A stretch of DNA of 64,000 bases from Callorhinus ursinus (GCF_003265705.1 NW_020313005.1:14651951-14715950); one strand, 5' to 3'. Shown: positions 11,047-23,613, counted from the stretch's first letter. Translations and numbers: made by a program. Notes: generated by a model from the letters alone, not told the origin.

Positions 11047-11928
11047 AAATTCTTTCATTTCTATCCATATTTGCTTCACATATTTCTCAATGTTGTGTGG
11101 TTCATACACATTTAGGACTGTTAATTCTTCTTGGATTGACCCTTTTATCATTACGTCATGTCCCCTTTTGTGTCTAATAATTTTCTCTGAAGTCTATTTT
11201 ATCTGATATTAATATAGCCATTCCTAGCTTCTTTGTGATTAATATTTGTATGATGTATCTTTCTCTATCTATTTACTTTCAATGTGCCTACATCTCTATA
11301 TTTTGAAGTACATTTCTTGTAGGCAGCATAGAGTCTGGCAGTGCCTTTAATTCACTGTGTTAATTTCTGTCTTTTAACTGATATCAACTATTTATATTTA
11401 ATGTAATTTTGAAAGGTTAGGACTTAAATCTGCCATTTTTATTTTGTTTTCTGTTTTTCATTTTTCTGTTCTTTTTGGTGACCTCCTCAGGTTTGCTTAC
11501 TTTTTAGAACTGAAGTCTTATTTATCTATGTTGTTTTTAGTATGTTTGTTCCTATAGCTTTCTTACTGGTTACTATGTATTGTATCTATATGACCTTTCA
11601 CAATCTGATGTCATCATTTCAGCCAGTTCAAACTGAAGTGTAAAAAACTTACCTCCTTTTATATCTCTTCTTCTTGCCCTATGTATATGTAGTTGGCTTG
11701 AACATTTACTCTACATACACTAAGAATCACATTAGGCAGTGTTATTTTTTTTATTGCACTCTGAAATATAATTTAGAAAATTCAAGAAGAAAAGGAGAAT
11801 CTAGTGTATTTATCTATATTTTTAGCATTTTTTTCTTCCTTCTTAATGTTCCAAAGTTCTTTCTTTTATTATTTCCTTTCTGCTTGGAGAACTTCTTTAG
11901 CAGAGTTGTTTTCATTCATTTTATTTTA

Positions 11929-12104
11929 CTTTTTTAAGATTTATTTATTTATTTAAGCAGGAGAGGGGCAAATGGATGGGGAGAGAGAAACTCCAAGCAG
12001 ATTCCATGCTGAGCTTGGGTAGGGCTTGATCCCACCACAGGAGACCAGAACCTGAGCTGAAACCAAGAGTTGGTTGCTTAAATGACTATACCACCCAGGC
12101 ATTC
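11929..12104 (-). mobile_element. older CAN-SINE, antisense, inside old L1
   Basis: A more diverged SINE: 'aagatttatttatttatttaagcaggagagg' at the tail side and 'ccacccaggcattcc' at the head side. It lacks the long GA-rich block of the younger copies. The TSD is degraded (about tgttttcatt versus tgttttcttt). Confidence 0.85.
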
Positions 12105-14289
12105 CTGTTTTCTTTAATTTCAAAATGTTTTGATTTCCCCTTCATTCCCGAAGGGTATTTTTTGCTGGATATAGAAATCTGGGTTGAGAGTTCTTATTTC
12201 TGGCTTCCATAAATTTTTATGAGAAATTTGCTGCTGTTCAAATTGTTTTCTCCTTACAGATAATGCATCATTTCTCTTTGGCTGCTTTCAAGTTTTTTTT
12301 GTTTGTTTGTTTTTATCCCTTCATCTTCAGTTTTCAGAACTTTGACTATGATGTGTCTTGGCATGAACATTATTGGATTTGTCTTATTTGAGATTTGCTG
12401 AGCTTCTTCAATATGTAAACTTATATTTTTTGGCACATTCAGAGATTGCAGCCATTATTTCTTTGAATACTTTCCGGCATCAGCTTATTTTCCACTTCTG
12501 GGATTACAATGACACAAATGACAAATGTTAAATCTTTTATTATGTTTCACAAGTCCCTGAAGGTTTTTTTTTTTCCAGTCTTTTTGTGGGTTTTTGCTGT
12601 TGTTATTTGTTTTTGTTCAGATTGGGTAATTTCTGTTGTTCTATTCTTAAGCTCCATGATTTTTCCTCTGTTACATCAACTCTTATATTTAGCTCATCCA
12701 TTGAGATTTTTTTTTAGTGTTTTTTTTTATTGTTGTTATTGTATTTTTCAGTTCTATAATTTCCCCTGGATTCTTCTTTAGAGTCTTTGTATCTTCTACT
12801 TCTTTGCTGATACTTTCTATTTATTTGTTAAGAAAGTCTAAGTCTATTATCTTTACTTGGTTCAGTCATGTACATAATCATGCATTACAATAATTTTATG
12901 AAGATTGTTTCTAAACACTTGTCAGATTATTATTGTCATCTTTTATTTAATTTTGTTTTGCATTCACTTAGAGATCTCCCTGGTTCTTGGTATGAAGGGT
13001 TATGTTTGATTGAAAGCTAAGCATTTTATTCTCTGAGACTCTGGATCTTATTTACTCCTTTTATTTTAAGTAGCTTCCTTGAAGCTACTCCAGCACGAGA
13101 AGAAGATAGCTCTGCCTCATTATTTCCAGGTAAGGATAAAAGTCTATGTTCTGTACTTGGTCCCCATTAACACCTAAGCCAGTGTGGGCTCTTGGTTACT
13201 ATTTGTTAATGATGGTTATTCTGGCACTGCTCTAGGTCTCCACTGATACCTCCCTGGCTAGGAGGTGTATGAGTGTGATGCTTCTGCCCATGTGACCTCT
13301 ACTGACACCACTGTGGGGGATGGCCTCATTACTGCTGGGTGGTGGTCAAAGTCCTGACCCTCCTCTAGACCTCCTCTTACATCACTTCAGTGGGAGAGGA
13401 AGGTATGCCTCATGACTGCCAAGTGAAAGTGCAAATTCAAGCTCTCTACATGGTCTCCACTCACATGGTAGATGGGAGAGTCATTACCACGTGTCAAGGA
13501 GAGAAGTCCTGGCTCCCTAAGCAGCTGTCTCTGATACCACCCTTGCAGGGTGAGTGAGTGGGAGGGCTAGGATGCCATAGTAAAGCCTGGCAAGAGCAGA
13601 AATCTAGTATACTCATTTGGCCTTCTTGGCATAGGGTAGTGAGGGTAGGCAGAGAGAACCACTTTTATTCTATGGCATTGGCTGCAAAAAAAAGTGGTTA
13701 TTACCTTAAAGTTGTCTGTATATCTAGGTTTTCCCTTTCTTGGTTCTCTGGATGAGAAAGCAGGTTTTAGGGGATTTGTTATTGTTGTTTATGCTTTTTG
13801 ACATTTTCAATTTGCCTGTTTCTTCAGTTCTGAGTCTAGGCTATATATATATAGTAAAAAGAATATGTCTTTCCTTGATCCTGAGATTTCCCCAGCCAGT
13901 ATGGGAAATCTTCTCTCCACTTTAAATTGGTTTTATATATAATGCCCAGGTTTACAGTTGTACTTATTAGGAAGAATAGTGGAAAATATGTCTGTTTCAT
14001 CTTTTTGGAAGTGGAATTCTTCTGGGTATTTCTTTACTCTTCATTCTTTGCTGAACAGATGTTTCTCTTTGTATGCTGTATCTCGTGCCTGGTAAGAACT
14101 TTTTCCGGCCAGTCCCCTTCTGGAAAGACCCAACCTCAATGCCTACTGTCTCTATGGGTAGCTAATATTCCAGCAACATCACCACAGGCATGCCAGTAAG
14201 AACTCATACTGCCATTCAGGGCTTAAGGAACCCAGGTGTACTGTCCAATTTTCTGCATTCTTTGGGTCCATGCTTGTCTTTAGCTATGT

Positions 14290-14425
14290 TTCCTTTAACA
14301 AAACATTTAGCACCCCCAAGCCTTAGTTCTAACATATGTACAATGGAGATAATCATACTTTGCAAGCTTTTTTCTCTGGACTAAATGAGCTATTATAAGG
14401 GAATTCTTTGTGACTTGTACATCAT
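14290..14425 (+). mobile_element. MIR SINE fragment
   Basis: 'aagccttagttctaacatatgtacaatggagataatcatac' followed by 'ctaaatgagctattataagg' corresponds to the 3' half of MIR. Divergent. Confidence 0.55.
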
Positions 14426-15110
14426 GATAGAAATGTTTTATATTATTGATGTTGTGGAGGAAGAAGAGAAAGAAGAGCACTCTCAAGGGTCTCAATAAGT
14501 GAAGGAAAACCAAATACTTCAAATGTCCTCTGATAATTCCCATCCATATAAGGGAGGGTTAACAATGCACTGTATTAAAAATACAGTGGGAAACACAGCC
14601 AGGGTCCTTGACCTCTTGAAGATTATATGCTACTGAAGGACATGCACAATTAGTAAATAACCACACAAATAACTAAAATAGATTTTTGATTGTGCTAAGT
14701 GCTACAGGGTGAAAATTAAAAAAGGTTAATGAATAGACTGGAAGTGGGAGAAGAAGAGGTATTTTGCATAGAAGATTTCAAAAGAAGTTATGTCTGCCTG
14801 TGCTGAGAATAAAGAATGAGAAGATTCAGCCATGCTGAGAGCTCAGGGGGATGTTACATCATCAGAGGGAAGAGCAAGTGCAAAGGTCTGGAAAGAGAAA
14901 GATTTTGTATTCTTGAGTCAAGACTCATTTTGGGGAACCTCAAATTATTCAGCTTGATCTTCTAGAAAAAAACCTAGGTTGGAAATTGAATTGTGGATCT
15001 GTTCATTGAGAACTAGAAGCTGAAAACTTTGAAATATATCCCTAAGGTAATAATGTCCTTTCTTCTTCCCTTATTCCTTCTAATTCTGTTCTTTTCTGTT
15101 CGTCTTTTTT
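14426..15110. other. mostly unique, partly an unassigned ancient repeat
   Basis: 14615-14880 has the style of an L2/MIR-age repeat ('gattgtgctaagtgctacagggtg', 'gagcaagtgcaaaggtctgg'). The remainder is unclassified, with no coding evidence. Confidence 0.4.
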
Positions 15111-15704
15111 TTTTTCAGCTGCAAGCAGCAATAATCATCATCCATCTATTGTAAGAGGTAGGAAAAAGCTTCTTCAGCTGAAATAAGCCAGAAAGTGGTA
15201 TAATGAGTGAAAAATAAAATTCACTGTCCATGAAAAGTGAGAATAGATGGTGTGTTCCATCTTTTCTGAAGAAACAGCACTCAGGTGACTGCACACTGTC
15301 CATAACATGCTAGTGCAGAGCTGGCTTCATAATCTATAATGAAGATTCATGGCAGTTTATGCTGGGAAGGTGGAATGGAGAACAGAAGAGCTGAAACTTT
15401 GAAGGCAGAGCATAGGCTATAAGCTTTACTTGTTGATTCTTATTTCTGCAGATGACTTAGAAGATATTTCAGTTTACTATCTCCCACCTCCAAATGATTT
15501 CTACCTTAATTTACCTTACACTTGAAAATGAAATCATGAAATTTAAATAGAATATTACATCTTAAAAACATGGCCAAGTCATTAGCTCTACACCAAGGAT
15601 AGCTAATACTTCACACTTCTAGTCCCATGCTCTTCCATTGCAACCATGACAGGTGACAACACTAAATGATTGTTGTCATCTTTCTTTCCTGGTTGTTGAG
15701 TCAG
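15111..15704. other. unique sequence, nothing recognised
   Basis: Begins just after a long polypyrimidine run ending in CAG (15116-15118). No repeat family and no protein similarity recognised. Confidence 0.4.
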
Positions 15705-15714
15705 ATACCTTTTA

Positions 15715-15823
15715 TTTATTTATTTTTATTTTTATTTTTTTTACCAAGCAGGCCTTTTTATTTAGTATGTTATATTCTTTTTTTTTAAATTTTATTCTAT
15801 TATGTTATGTTAGTCACCATATA
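15715..15823 (-). mobile_element. short L1 3' end with probable 3' transduction
   Basis: In antisense order the insertion reads: the last ~40 bp of the L1 3' UTR (atatggtgactaacataac, 15803-15822), an A-rich tract, about 35 bp of non-L1 sequence (15743-15777) containing AATAAA at 15757-15762, then a second A-rich tail. A 10-bp TSD, ATACCTTTTA, lies at 15705-15714 and 15824-15833. The two-tail structure is the hallmark of L1 read-through transduction. Confidence 0.75.
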
Positions 15824-15833
15824 ATACCTTTTA

Positions 15834-16871
15834 AATGCAATACTCCAGGAAAGCCGTTACCATCAATTAATGTTAACACACTAAGTGCAACTTGACTGCT
15901 TTATTCTAAACTTTAGTTAAGTTCTCCCAAGCACCTCACTTAAATTTCTTACATATTGAATATGTTGAAGTCACACAATGGAAGGAGACTGAATCTCTGA
16001 ATGACTAGTTTGAGAAAGCCCACTTGACCAGGAACTCATATTCAGTTAATGTGTGGAAACCAAATTAATTGAGTTAAGAAAAGTGAAAGAAAACTAAAAG
16101 CTTCAGGTAAGAAAATATTTGCTAACCCACTGGGATGTTTTAGAGCCCTGAGAGGAGACAGGAGAGTGAATTAGCTTCTCCTGAGTTCCAGGGCTGAGAC
16201 TATGGCCCCGAGGTCCTTGAATGATGTTCTTTGAACTGAGACTCTGGGCAAGAACCATGAGAAGGCAGTCTCAGAAGCTAAAAATGAAATCACTGTGAAC
16301 ATCTAAGGGAGGGAAGCTTTAGATTCCAGGCCTGGTAGAGGTTTTGGTTGCTATTATTGTTGTTGTTTTATTTTTATTCTGAGAATGGAAGTGAATGTGA
16401 CACCAAGAAAAGCAATTCCAGCACTAATTTTATCTCTGGATACTACTTGGAGAAGTGATGTGGCTTATTTGTGGGACCAAAATGATGGCTGCCTGAGAGA
16501 CAGCAACAAGGGTGGGGTTTGCCTGTGGTGTCACAGCATTTTGAAGATGAGCCTCTTTGCTCCCTTGTGTGTAGTATGAATGCAGTTTCATAAAGAAATA
16601 ACACCTGATGGGGAAATGGGTCATACCTTGATGAATGGCATATGCTTCAATCAGATTAGTTAAAAGAGATAATGTGGACAAACAAGTAAGTATAAGTAAA
16701 CTAATGGACTATGTAGTTGAATCTTCAAACAAAAAGATTATCTCACTATGGAGAATGACAGGTGTTACTACTAGTTAAGTAGTCCAAGGCTGGCACTTCA
16801 CCATCAAAAATTCTCTAAATAAATTAAAACAAACTTAAAGCTGGTCTCACATTTTATATAGAGATGTACAG
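15834..16871. other. unique sequence, nothing recognised
   Basis: About 1 kb of non-repetitive sequence. A 64-83 codon open frame on each strand near 16385-16681 overlaps the other, and neither has recognisable similarity. Confidence 0.4.
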
Positions 16872-16881
16872 TTGGCTTTCT

Positions 16882-17249
16882 TTCTTTTAATTTTTTAATT
16901 TTATTTAAATTAAATTAATTAACATATAGGTGTATTATTAGTTTCAGAAGTAGAGTTCAGTGGTTCATCAGTTGTATATAACACCCAGTGCTCATTACAT
17001 CATGTGTCCTCCTTAATGCCCAATATACAATGGAATATTATTCAGACATCAAAAAATGAAATCTTACCATTTGCAATGATGTGGTTGGAACTAGAGGGTA
17101 TTGTGCTAAGTGAAATAAATCAATCAGAGAAAGACAATTGTCATATGATTTCACTCATATGTGGAATTTAAGAAACAAAACAGAATCACAGGGGAAGGAA
17201 GGGGAAAATGAAATAAGGCGAAATCAGAGGAAGAGAAAAACCATGAAGG
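16882..17249 (-). mobile_element. L1 3' end with 5' inversion (twin priming)
   Basis: 16882 to about 17020 is the antisense L1 3' UTR ('cagttgtatataacacccagtgctcattacatc'). From about 17021 the sequence switches to the sense strand of the ORF2 C-terminus ('aatatacaatggaatattattcag', 'tcatatgatttcactcatatgtgg'). The flanks share TGGCTTTCT (16873-16881; 17250-17258). One TSD around two opposed segments is the signature of twin-primed L1 insertion. Confidence 0.85.
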
Positions 17250-17258
17250 TGGCTTTCT

Positions 17259-18363
17259 AAAAGCCACCCCACTAGCTAATGAAAGAACCAAGACTAAATC
17301 TCAGGTCTCTTGACTCCAACTCTAGTTATTTTTCCAGTACATCAGTTTTAAAGGATCTCCTAACACAGAGCCAATATGTATAGTCTCAGGGAAGAACAAA
17401 GGACTGGAGTTTTTGTCATGGACGAAGGAAATAATCCATCCTGTGCAAGGGACTGTCACTGTCCTATCAGAAAAATCTCTCTTCTCATCTCCTCTCTATC
17501 CTTACAAAGGTCTCATTAAAGATAGCTCAATGAGAGTCCTTTATCTTTTTCCATGAGCCTCCTCCCAAACCCCTTCTTCATCTCCACTACTGTGTTATAG
17601 ATTTATGATCCCGTTGCCTTTCTTTGAACAAGAAAAATTAAAGCCATTGCTATCAAATCCCAACTTCCAGATACCTTCGGTTCCCACACCCAAGGACAAC
17701 ACCATCCCAATCTGTGGTCCATGTGTCTCATAATTTGAAAACATTGCACAATGAATGGGTCTCCACAGGAAGCAGAATTGCTCTCACTCAGGAAATTGAA
17801 CAGCCATAATCTAATACTTGTGCCAACTCTTAGAGGTATCTTGGCTCCCATTTTGATCTCTCATTGCTAAATAAGGAGTATTGAACATGTTAGTTAAGTC
17901 TGAAATGCACCATTCAGATTTTATGCAAGATTCTAATGCCAGATCTCCTTATGCCTTATGGGATATTAGGGCTGAGCAAGTCTCATTTGGTCATGAGCAC
18001 AGACCCTGGATTACTCAGATTCTTTATTAACATCCTAGGTTAGAGTCAGAAACCAGTGGGAAATGCTAGGCCAAGTGTTTGCTTCTTCACTCCTTAAGGT
18101 TCAGGGGTGAGAATCCAGGCAGTCATGTGGGTGTGTACATGAGGAGGGGGAGGAAATTTCTCTAATGATGAGTTTCCTATAAAGTAAATATCCAAAAATT
18201 GTCAAGGGATCAATCTTTATTGTCAACTAACACCTCAGCAATTAGTTAACAACCCAGGATTGAAGGAAATAGGACAGAGGAATAGAGATGAAGATGGTAG
18301 AATGAAGCCAATGAGGATGCTGTGGGTAGGTATGGGGGCGAAAGGATATATTACAGTTGTAAG
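17259..18363. other. unique sequence, nothing recognised
   Basis: About 1.1 kb non-repetitive. It includes AG-rich and C-rich patches, but I recognise no exon, RNA gene or repeat family. Confidence 0.4.
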
Positions 18364-18375
18364 AAGAACATAAAA

Positions 18376-19602
18376 ACTCAAAATGGATGAAAGACCTAAA
18401 TGTGAGACAGGAATCCATCAAAGTCCTAGAAGAGAACATAGGCAGTAACGTCTTCGACATTGGCCACAGTGACTTCTTTCAAGACATGTCTCTAAAGGCC
18501 AGGGAAACAAAAGCAAAAATGAACTTTTGGGACTTCATCAAGATAAAAAGCTTCTGCACAGCAAAGGAAACAGTCAACAAAACTAAGAGGCAACCCATGG
18601 AATGTGAGAAGATATTTGCAAATGACATAACAGATAAAGGGCTGGTATCCAAGATCTATAATGAACTTTTCAAACTCACCCCAAAAACATATAATCCAGT
18701 CAATAAATGGGCATAAGACATCAACAGACACTTCTCCAAAGAAGACAGAGAAATGACAAATAGACACATGAAAAAAAATGGTCAACATCACTAGCTATCA
18801 GGGAAATACAAATCAAAACCACAATGAGATACAACCTTACACCAGTTAGAATGGCAAAAATTAACAAGACAGGCAATAACAAGTGTTGGGGAGGTTGTGG
18901 AGAGAGGGGAACCCTCTTACACTGTTGGTGGGAATTCAAACTGGTACAGCCACTCTGGAAAACAGTATGGAGTTTCCTCAAGAAGTTAAAAATAGAGCTA
19001 CCCTATGACCAGCAATTGCACTACTAGGTATTTACCCCAAAGATACAGACAGAGTGAAAAGAAGGGGCACATGCATCCCAGTGTTCATAGCAGCAATGTC
19101 TACAATAGCCAAACTGTGGAAGGAGCTCAGATGCCCTTCAACAGATGAATGGATAAAGAAGATGTGGTCCATATATACAATGGAATATTACTCAGCCATC
19201 AGAAAGGATGAATACCCACCATTTGCATTGAAATGGGTGGAACTGGAGAGGATTATGCTAAGTGAAAGTCAAGCAAAGAAAGACACTTATCATATGGTTT
19301 CACTCATATGTGGAACATAAGGAATAATGTGGAGGACCACAGGGGAAGGGAAGAAAAACTGAATGGGAAGAAATCAGAGAGGGAGACAAACTATGAGAGA
19401 CTCTGGACTCTGGGAAAAAAACTGAGGGTTACAGAAGGGAGGGGGTAGGGGGATGGGGTAACTGGGTGATGGGTATTAAGGAGGGCACATGTGATGAGTA
19501 ATGGGTGTTATACACAACAAATGAATCATTGAACACTACATCAAAATAAAAAAAGGATATAATGATGTACTCTAAGTTGTCAATTGAACATAATAAAAAA
19601 TA
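18376..19602 (+). mobile_element. 5'-truncated L1, ORF2 C-terminus plus 3' UTR, sense
   Basis: Starts inside ORF2 at the codons for [16 protein letters not shown], runs through the C-terminal domain (including the Cys/Trp-rich [19 protein letters not shown] region near 18905-18965) and the 3' UTR to an A-rich end. A likely TSD, AAGAACAT, lies at 18364-18371 and 19603-19610. The 3' UTR differs from that of the full-length young copies (ends 'aagttgtcaattgaacataata'), so this is another, older subfamily. ORF2 is broken, for example by TAA after AINKWA near 18714. Confidence 0.93.
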
Positions 19603-19615
19603 AAGAACATGAAAA

Positions 19616-19958
19616 GAGATACTCATAAGGTTTTCCTTCTCAGAATTTACACTTTTGTTTAGAGCTCATTTTGGGCCCATGGCTATCTCTTTAGATGACT
19701 GTACCTCTTAAAATCATTGGGTTTTTCATCTATAAATGGCAGATATCTGTCTCTGGCAGTGATCTCTTGTCCATGCTTTAAAACTTCAGTAGAATAATTT
19801 AGATTTCCACAGGGGATTCCACTTTATGATCTAGTGTCCTTTCTCTAAAACAGACTTTTTTTTTATTTGACCTGAATTCTTTAATGCTGACTTGATTCAT
19901 TTCCTCTGGATATGGATATAAGCATAATGCTGGAAATAATGCTTCATTTTTCTGTGCT
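19616..19958. other. unique sequence, nothing recognised
   Basis: Non-repetitive AT-rich sequence. Confidence 0.4.
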
Positions 19959-19959
19959 G

Positions 19960-20100
19960 TGATTTAGGTATTGGAATCAGAAGGCTACTGTTCAAGATCT
20001 GGTTTTACTATTTATATCCATCAACTGTAAGTAAAAATAACACCTATTTTGTATGGTTGTTGGGGCCTCAGATAAGCTAACACTTATGAAAGCAGTCTGT
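19960..20100 (+). mobile_element. MIR SINE fragment
   Basis: 'gtattggaatcagaaggctactgttcaagatctgg', then 'gtaaaaataacacctattttgtatggttgttgggg', then 'gctaacacttatgaaagcagt'. These follow the order of MIR core and 3' half. Confidence 0.7.
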
Positions 20101-21465
20101 CACCTCGAAATCATAGATCAACTGGGGAGTATTGTCATTATACTGTGATTTTGACCTTTTCTAAGGGTTGTCTGACTATTGAGTCCCTCAAGGATATAAA
20201 ATGTATCACCACCTCTGAACTCTTTTTGGGCAACATACCTAGGGAGTTCCCTGCCATGCTGTCATTCCTTGACCTCTTTCTGACTGCAGGAGCATTGGCA
20301 CATGCGATGCAGCTATTTCTAAGCCTAGTAGATTCAAAGGGAAGTCAAACAATTTATTCATATTATGTTGGTTACACTGCAGCCTACAGGATACAACAAA
20401 ATATAGAAGACTCTGTATTAAGAAATACTGAAAAAAATAATAAAGACATAGGATAGCAGAACATTACAGGATATAGGATATAGAAAAATATAACTAATTT
20501 TCTCTTAACAACATGTGATTTTAGGGGGCATAAGCCCCCAGCCACAAGACAATGGTTTGATGTGAAATGACTGACTCTTCCATACTCAGGCTTTATTACC
20601 TAGCCCATTTTCCTTTCAGCCAGGAATTGCTTGAGTGTGTAGGATATCTTTCCATCTACCCTTCCAGATCCAATCTTCACCCTTCTTCACTTTTCTCTGT
20701 GCTCTGGAGACTGACCTGTGTAAACTGCATCAATGGCATCCTTCTCCTTCTGGCTTCCAACTGAATTCCATAAGTGGAGATCACTGGCTGAAGAAGACAT
20801 CAGGAAAATGAGGCCAGAACATTTGTTCCCTGGGCCCCTTCTGGAAATGTTTCTTTCCATGGGTTGGCTGTTCCTGAAAAGATGTTATCTCCTATTGGGC
20901 AGCACCTCTATGCATGCCTCTCTCTCACAATAGGCTATATCTTCTCAGTCAGGCCAAGGTACAGAAGTTAGGTACTTAATTTCAGCTATTAGTAATCTCC
21001 AGGGTACTAGATTATCTCCTGGTGGTACTAGAGTCTACACTACCAAAACCTTATATATAGTCCCTTTATTATACTCAAATCCTCAAACTCCTAATTTGGG
21101 TGTGACAGATCTTTTTTGTCTAAAGCCTAGTCAATCTCTAAAGATGACGTGTTTTGTAGGTGGTGCAGTGGAAGGCATTGTGGCTCTGTGGACTGAAGGC
21201 AGGGTTATCCCTGGGAGAGAAAAACGCACAAATCACATCATGTATGGTCCCTGCCATTTTCCTTCTTCCTAAATTCCTCTAACACTTGATCCAAGTGAAA
21301 TTCAAGTGCATAATAAAACTAAGGACCACTCTGGGAGATATATAACGACCTCTAAGAGCTGAATGAAGGGTTTGTGGAGATTGGCAAGTAGGGATAGCGA
21401 TTTCCTTCTTTGCCTTGATTGCCGTAGAAATTCTTGCTGGCTCTGTAATTGCAGTTCTCTCTTTT
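20101..21465. other. unique sequence, nothing recognised
   Basis: The longest repeat-poor stretch of the window. A 103-codon frame at 20145-20456 has no recognisable motif and no splice context, so I do not call it. A perfect G/C hairpin, GGGGGCATAAGCCCCC, sits near 20525. Confidence 0.4.
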
Positions 21466-21640
21466 AAGCCTCCACTTACTTGTTTGAATGTGGAACAAGT
21501 TACTTGACCTATTCACACCTCCATTTTATCAAGTGTAAGAAGGCATAACACTCTAAGATTTGGAATTAATGGGTTAGAGCATGGTGGAGTGCTTACAACA
21601 ATGCTTCAGAACTCAGTAAATCTTAGTTCTTATTTTGGGA
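21466..21640 (+). mobile_element. MIR SINE fragment
   Basis: 'ttgaatgtggaacaagttacttgacctattcacacctccattttatcaagtgtaag' and 'gagtgcttacaacaatgcttcagaactcagtaaatctta' match MIR order. The usual 'tgcctggcacatagtaa' end is degraded. Confidence 0.7.
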
Positions 21641-22199
21641 TCTTCTCCTGCTCTTATTCTCCTGTTCCCCCCTTCATCTTATTATTGTTCTCATAATTGT
21701 TTTTTTCCACCAACCTGGTGTTTTCAGTCGATGTTGGCCATTCCAGGAAGCTCAGAATTCTAGTCATAACATTCAATTAAGTTGTTTTCTCAGTATTCTG
21801 AATTCCACTCCTGACTTACTCTTCATCTCCTAGTAACCTTCAGGAGAGGATTTTCATCTTTTCCAGGCTTCCAGTTTCATTAATGTCCCTCAAGTCATGA
21901 GGTAAAACTAATTTTAACCATCATAAAATTAGCTGGGGATTGAAACATAAGTATGGCTGACCTAAACTATCTCAGACATTTTATTTAAAAAAGCAATTAT
22001 TATTATTGTAAACTGAGTTCTTCCTGCTGCAGTTTCTCTATTTTTCTGATGATTTATCCCCCATTGAGATTGAGATATGCAACATATTTCCTCTTGTTTA
22101 TTTGTGCCTGGTGAAATTACTGGAAAATCTTGAGGTTGGCCCAATTGCAAGCTAGAGATACTGACAGTTTTCCTTCTGGGCCTTGAGCTTGTCAAGTGT
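21641..22199. other. unique sequence, nothing recognised
   Basis: No repeat family or coding potential visible. Confidence 0.4.
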
Positions 22200-22495
22200 T
22201 TTCCATCCCAATCCAGGTATTGTCATTGCTCACATCCTTACTTCATTCAGATGCTTCTCTTGAAGAGAACTTTTAGAGACTTCCAGTCCTAACACCCCTT
22301 GTCACTTTCTGTCCCTTTCCTTTACTTGGTTTTAGTTTAGCTTTATAACATTTACCTATATGTTATACCTTTATATATTATGCTTATTTATTTAATGCCT
22401 GTCTTCTCCACTGGTATATAAGTCCTACAAGAGGCAGGATTTTGATAATTTTGTTCATTCATATATCCTTGGCACCTATATGTGCTGAATAACTT
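22200..22495 (+). mobile_element. L2 3' end, sense
   Basis: Degenerate L2 tail: 'catccttacttcattcagatgcttctcttgaagag', then 'ttatttatttaatgcctgtcttctccactggtatataagtcctacaagaggcaggatttt', then 'ttcattcatatatccttggcacctat'. L2 is an ancient CR1-like LINE, inactive in placentals. Confidence 0.75.
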
Positions 22496-23613
22496 CAAGT
22501 CATCCCACCACATTTGATATACATAATCTCCTATTTGACATACATACCAGAATTTGACCCATATGGATGGAACAATGGATAAATTTTAGGATATGTTTGA
22601 CCTGAATAGCTCTGGAGGAGTTTGGCGGACAGATGGAGAGTGTAGTTACCTACTTGTATCTCTGTTCTGATAACATTGCCTCCCCTTATCCCTTATCCCC
22701 TGGGACAGATTACATCTTTCCCTGACCCAGGAGAATGCACCAACTGTTCTTGGTATCTATATGTTATATCCACAACTTTATAAAAGAATCTTTTTGTTAA
22801 TATTGCCTCAACTAGCCTGCTTCTTTGCTGCATGGACTCTGACTGATAGACCCTGTATTTGACACATGAGAAATGTGTTTTGAATGTTTTTCAATAGCTA
22901 GAAGCTAGGTATAAGGAAAGAGGACTTATTTTATTACATCTGTGAGGCGAATAGAAGGAAGTTCTTAAAAGGTGAAACATTAACTTCCATAATAGAAACT
23001 ATCGCCCTGCAAAAAGTTCCAAAAGTCTTTTAGAAGTTTAGAAATAAATGAGTTTTAAACTCACAAAAATTTTGTAATCAGGTTAGAAAATAAAACTATA
23101 GATAAGCTTTATTAAGAATCTCTGAAATTTAAGCTTCTTCCTAATGGTTTATCTGTCTTTACTATGACTGGTTTAGTTCTTATTCCATAACTTATGCCTT
23201 CTACAACATAGCTGGGTCATCCAGGTTCTTGGGAGCTGAGATTATACCTTGCTCCCAACACTAATTTAAGTTTTATATTATCTGAGAATCCACAGGAAAG
23301 GAAAAAAAAAAAGCCATTGCATATTCTGGGATTTTCTAATACTTCTTTTTGGCTTACAGCTAGCCATATTTTATAGGCTAATGTATTTGCTCTTTCAGTA
23401 AAATATGTTGTCATTTACAAGACACTGCTTATTGAACCGGGATGTCTGTAGATAATTAGGTCAGTTGCCACGTCCACATCACTTGTGGGCATAGAGAATG
23501 CAACAGACTGAAAGCATCATTTTCTAATTCATCTTGAAGATCTCACAGTGACTATCAGTCAAATTATAAGACTTAAGAAGCACAAATTAGATCTTCCTAG
23601 GAGAATTCTGGAA
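22496..23613. other. unique sequence, nothing recognised
   Basis: About 1.1 kb without recognised repeats or genes up to the TSD of the following L1. Confidence 0.4.

Larger units (their letters stand above)
8285..14035 (-). mobile_element. ancient near full-length L1, antisense
   Basis: Reading left to right, the complement of ORF2 C-terminus, reverse transcriptase, endonuclease, ORF1 and 5' UTR appear in that order. Landmarks are 'gttccagtaccatttgttgaa' (8325), 'ccctttcagaactgctttagtttcatcccac' (10377), 'gacccttttatcattacgtcatgtcccc' (11138), the ORF1-like part near 12120-12830, 'gaaagctaagcattttattctctgagactctggatc' (13013), and the GC-richer 5' region to about 14035. No intact frame remains. 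Three CAN-SINEs are nested inside. Confidence 0.8.

Noticed and set aside
8285..14035. Retroviral pol in the 8-14 kb block
   Set aside because: Word order matches L1 ORF2/ORF1/5' UTR in antisense. No LTRs, primer-binding site or protease-like sequence.
20145..20456. 103-codon frame in unique DNA
   Set aside because: Start is not supported by context, and there is no motif, membrane signature, splice site or known family. The length is not surprising in 64 kb.
20523..20542. Perfect G/C hairpin GGGGGCATAAGCCCCC as a terminator or RNA
   Set aside because: No transcript context. Rho-independent terminators do not apply to a vertebrate genome. Probably chance.
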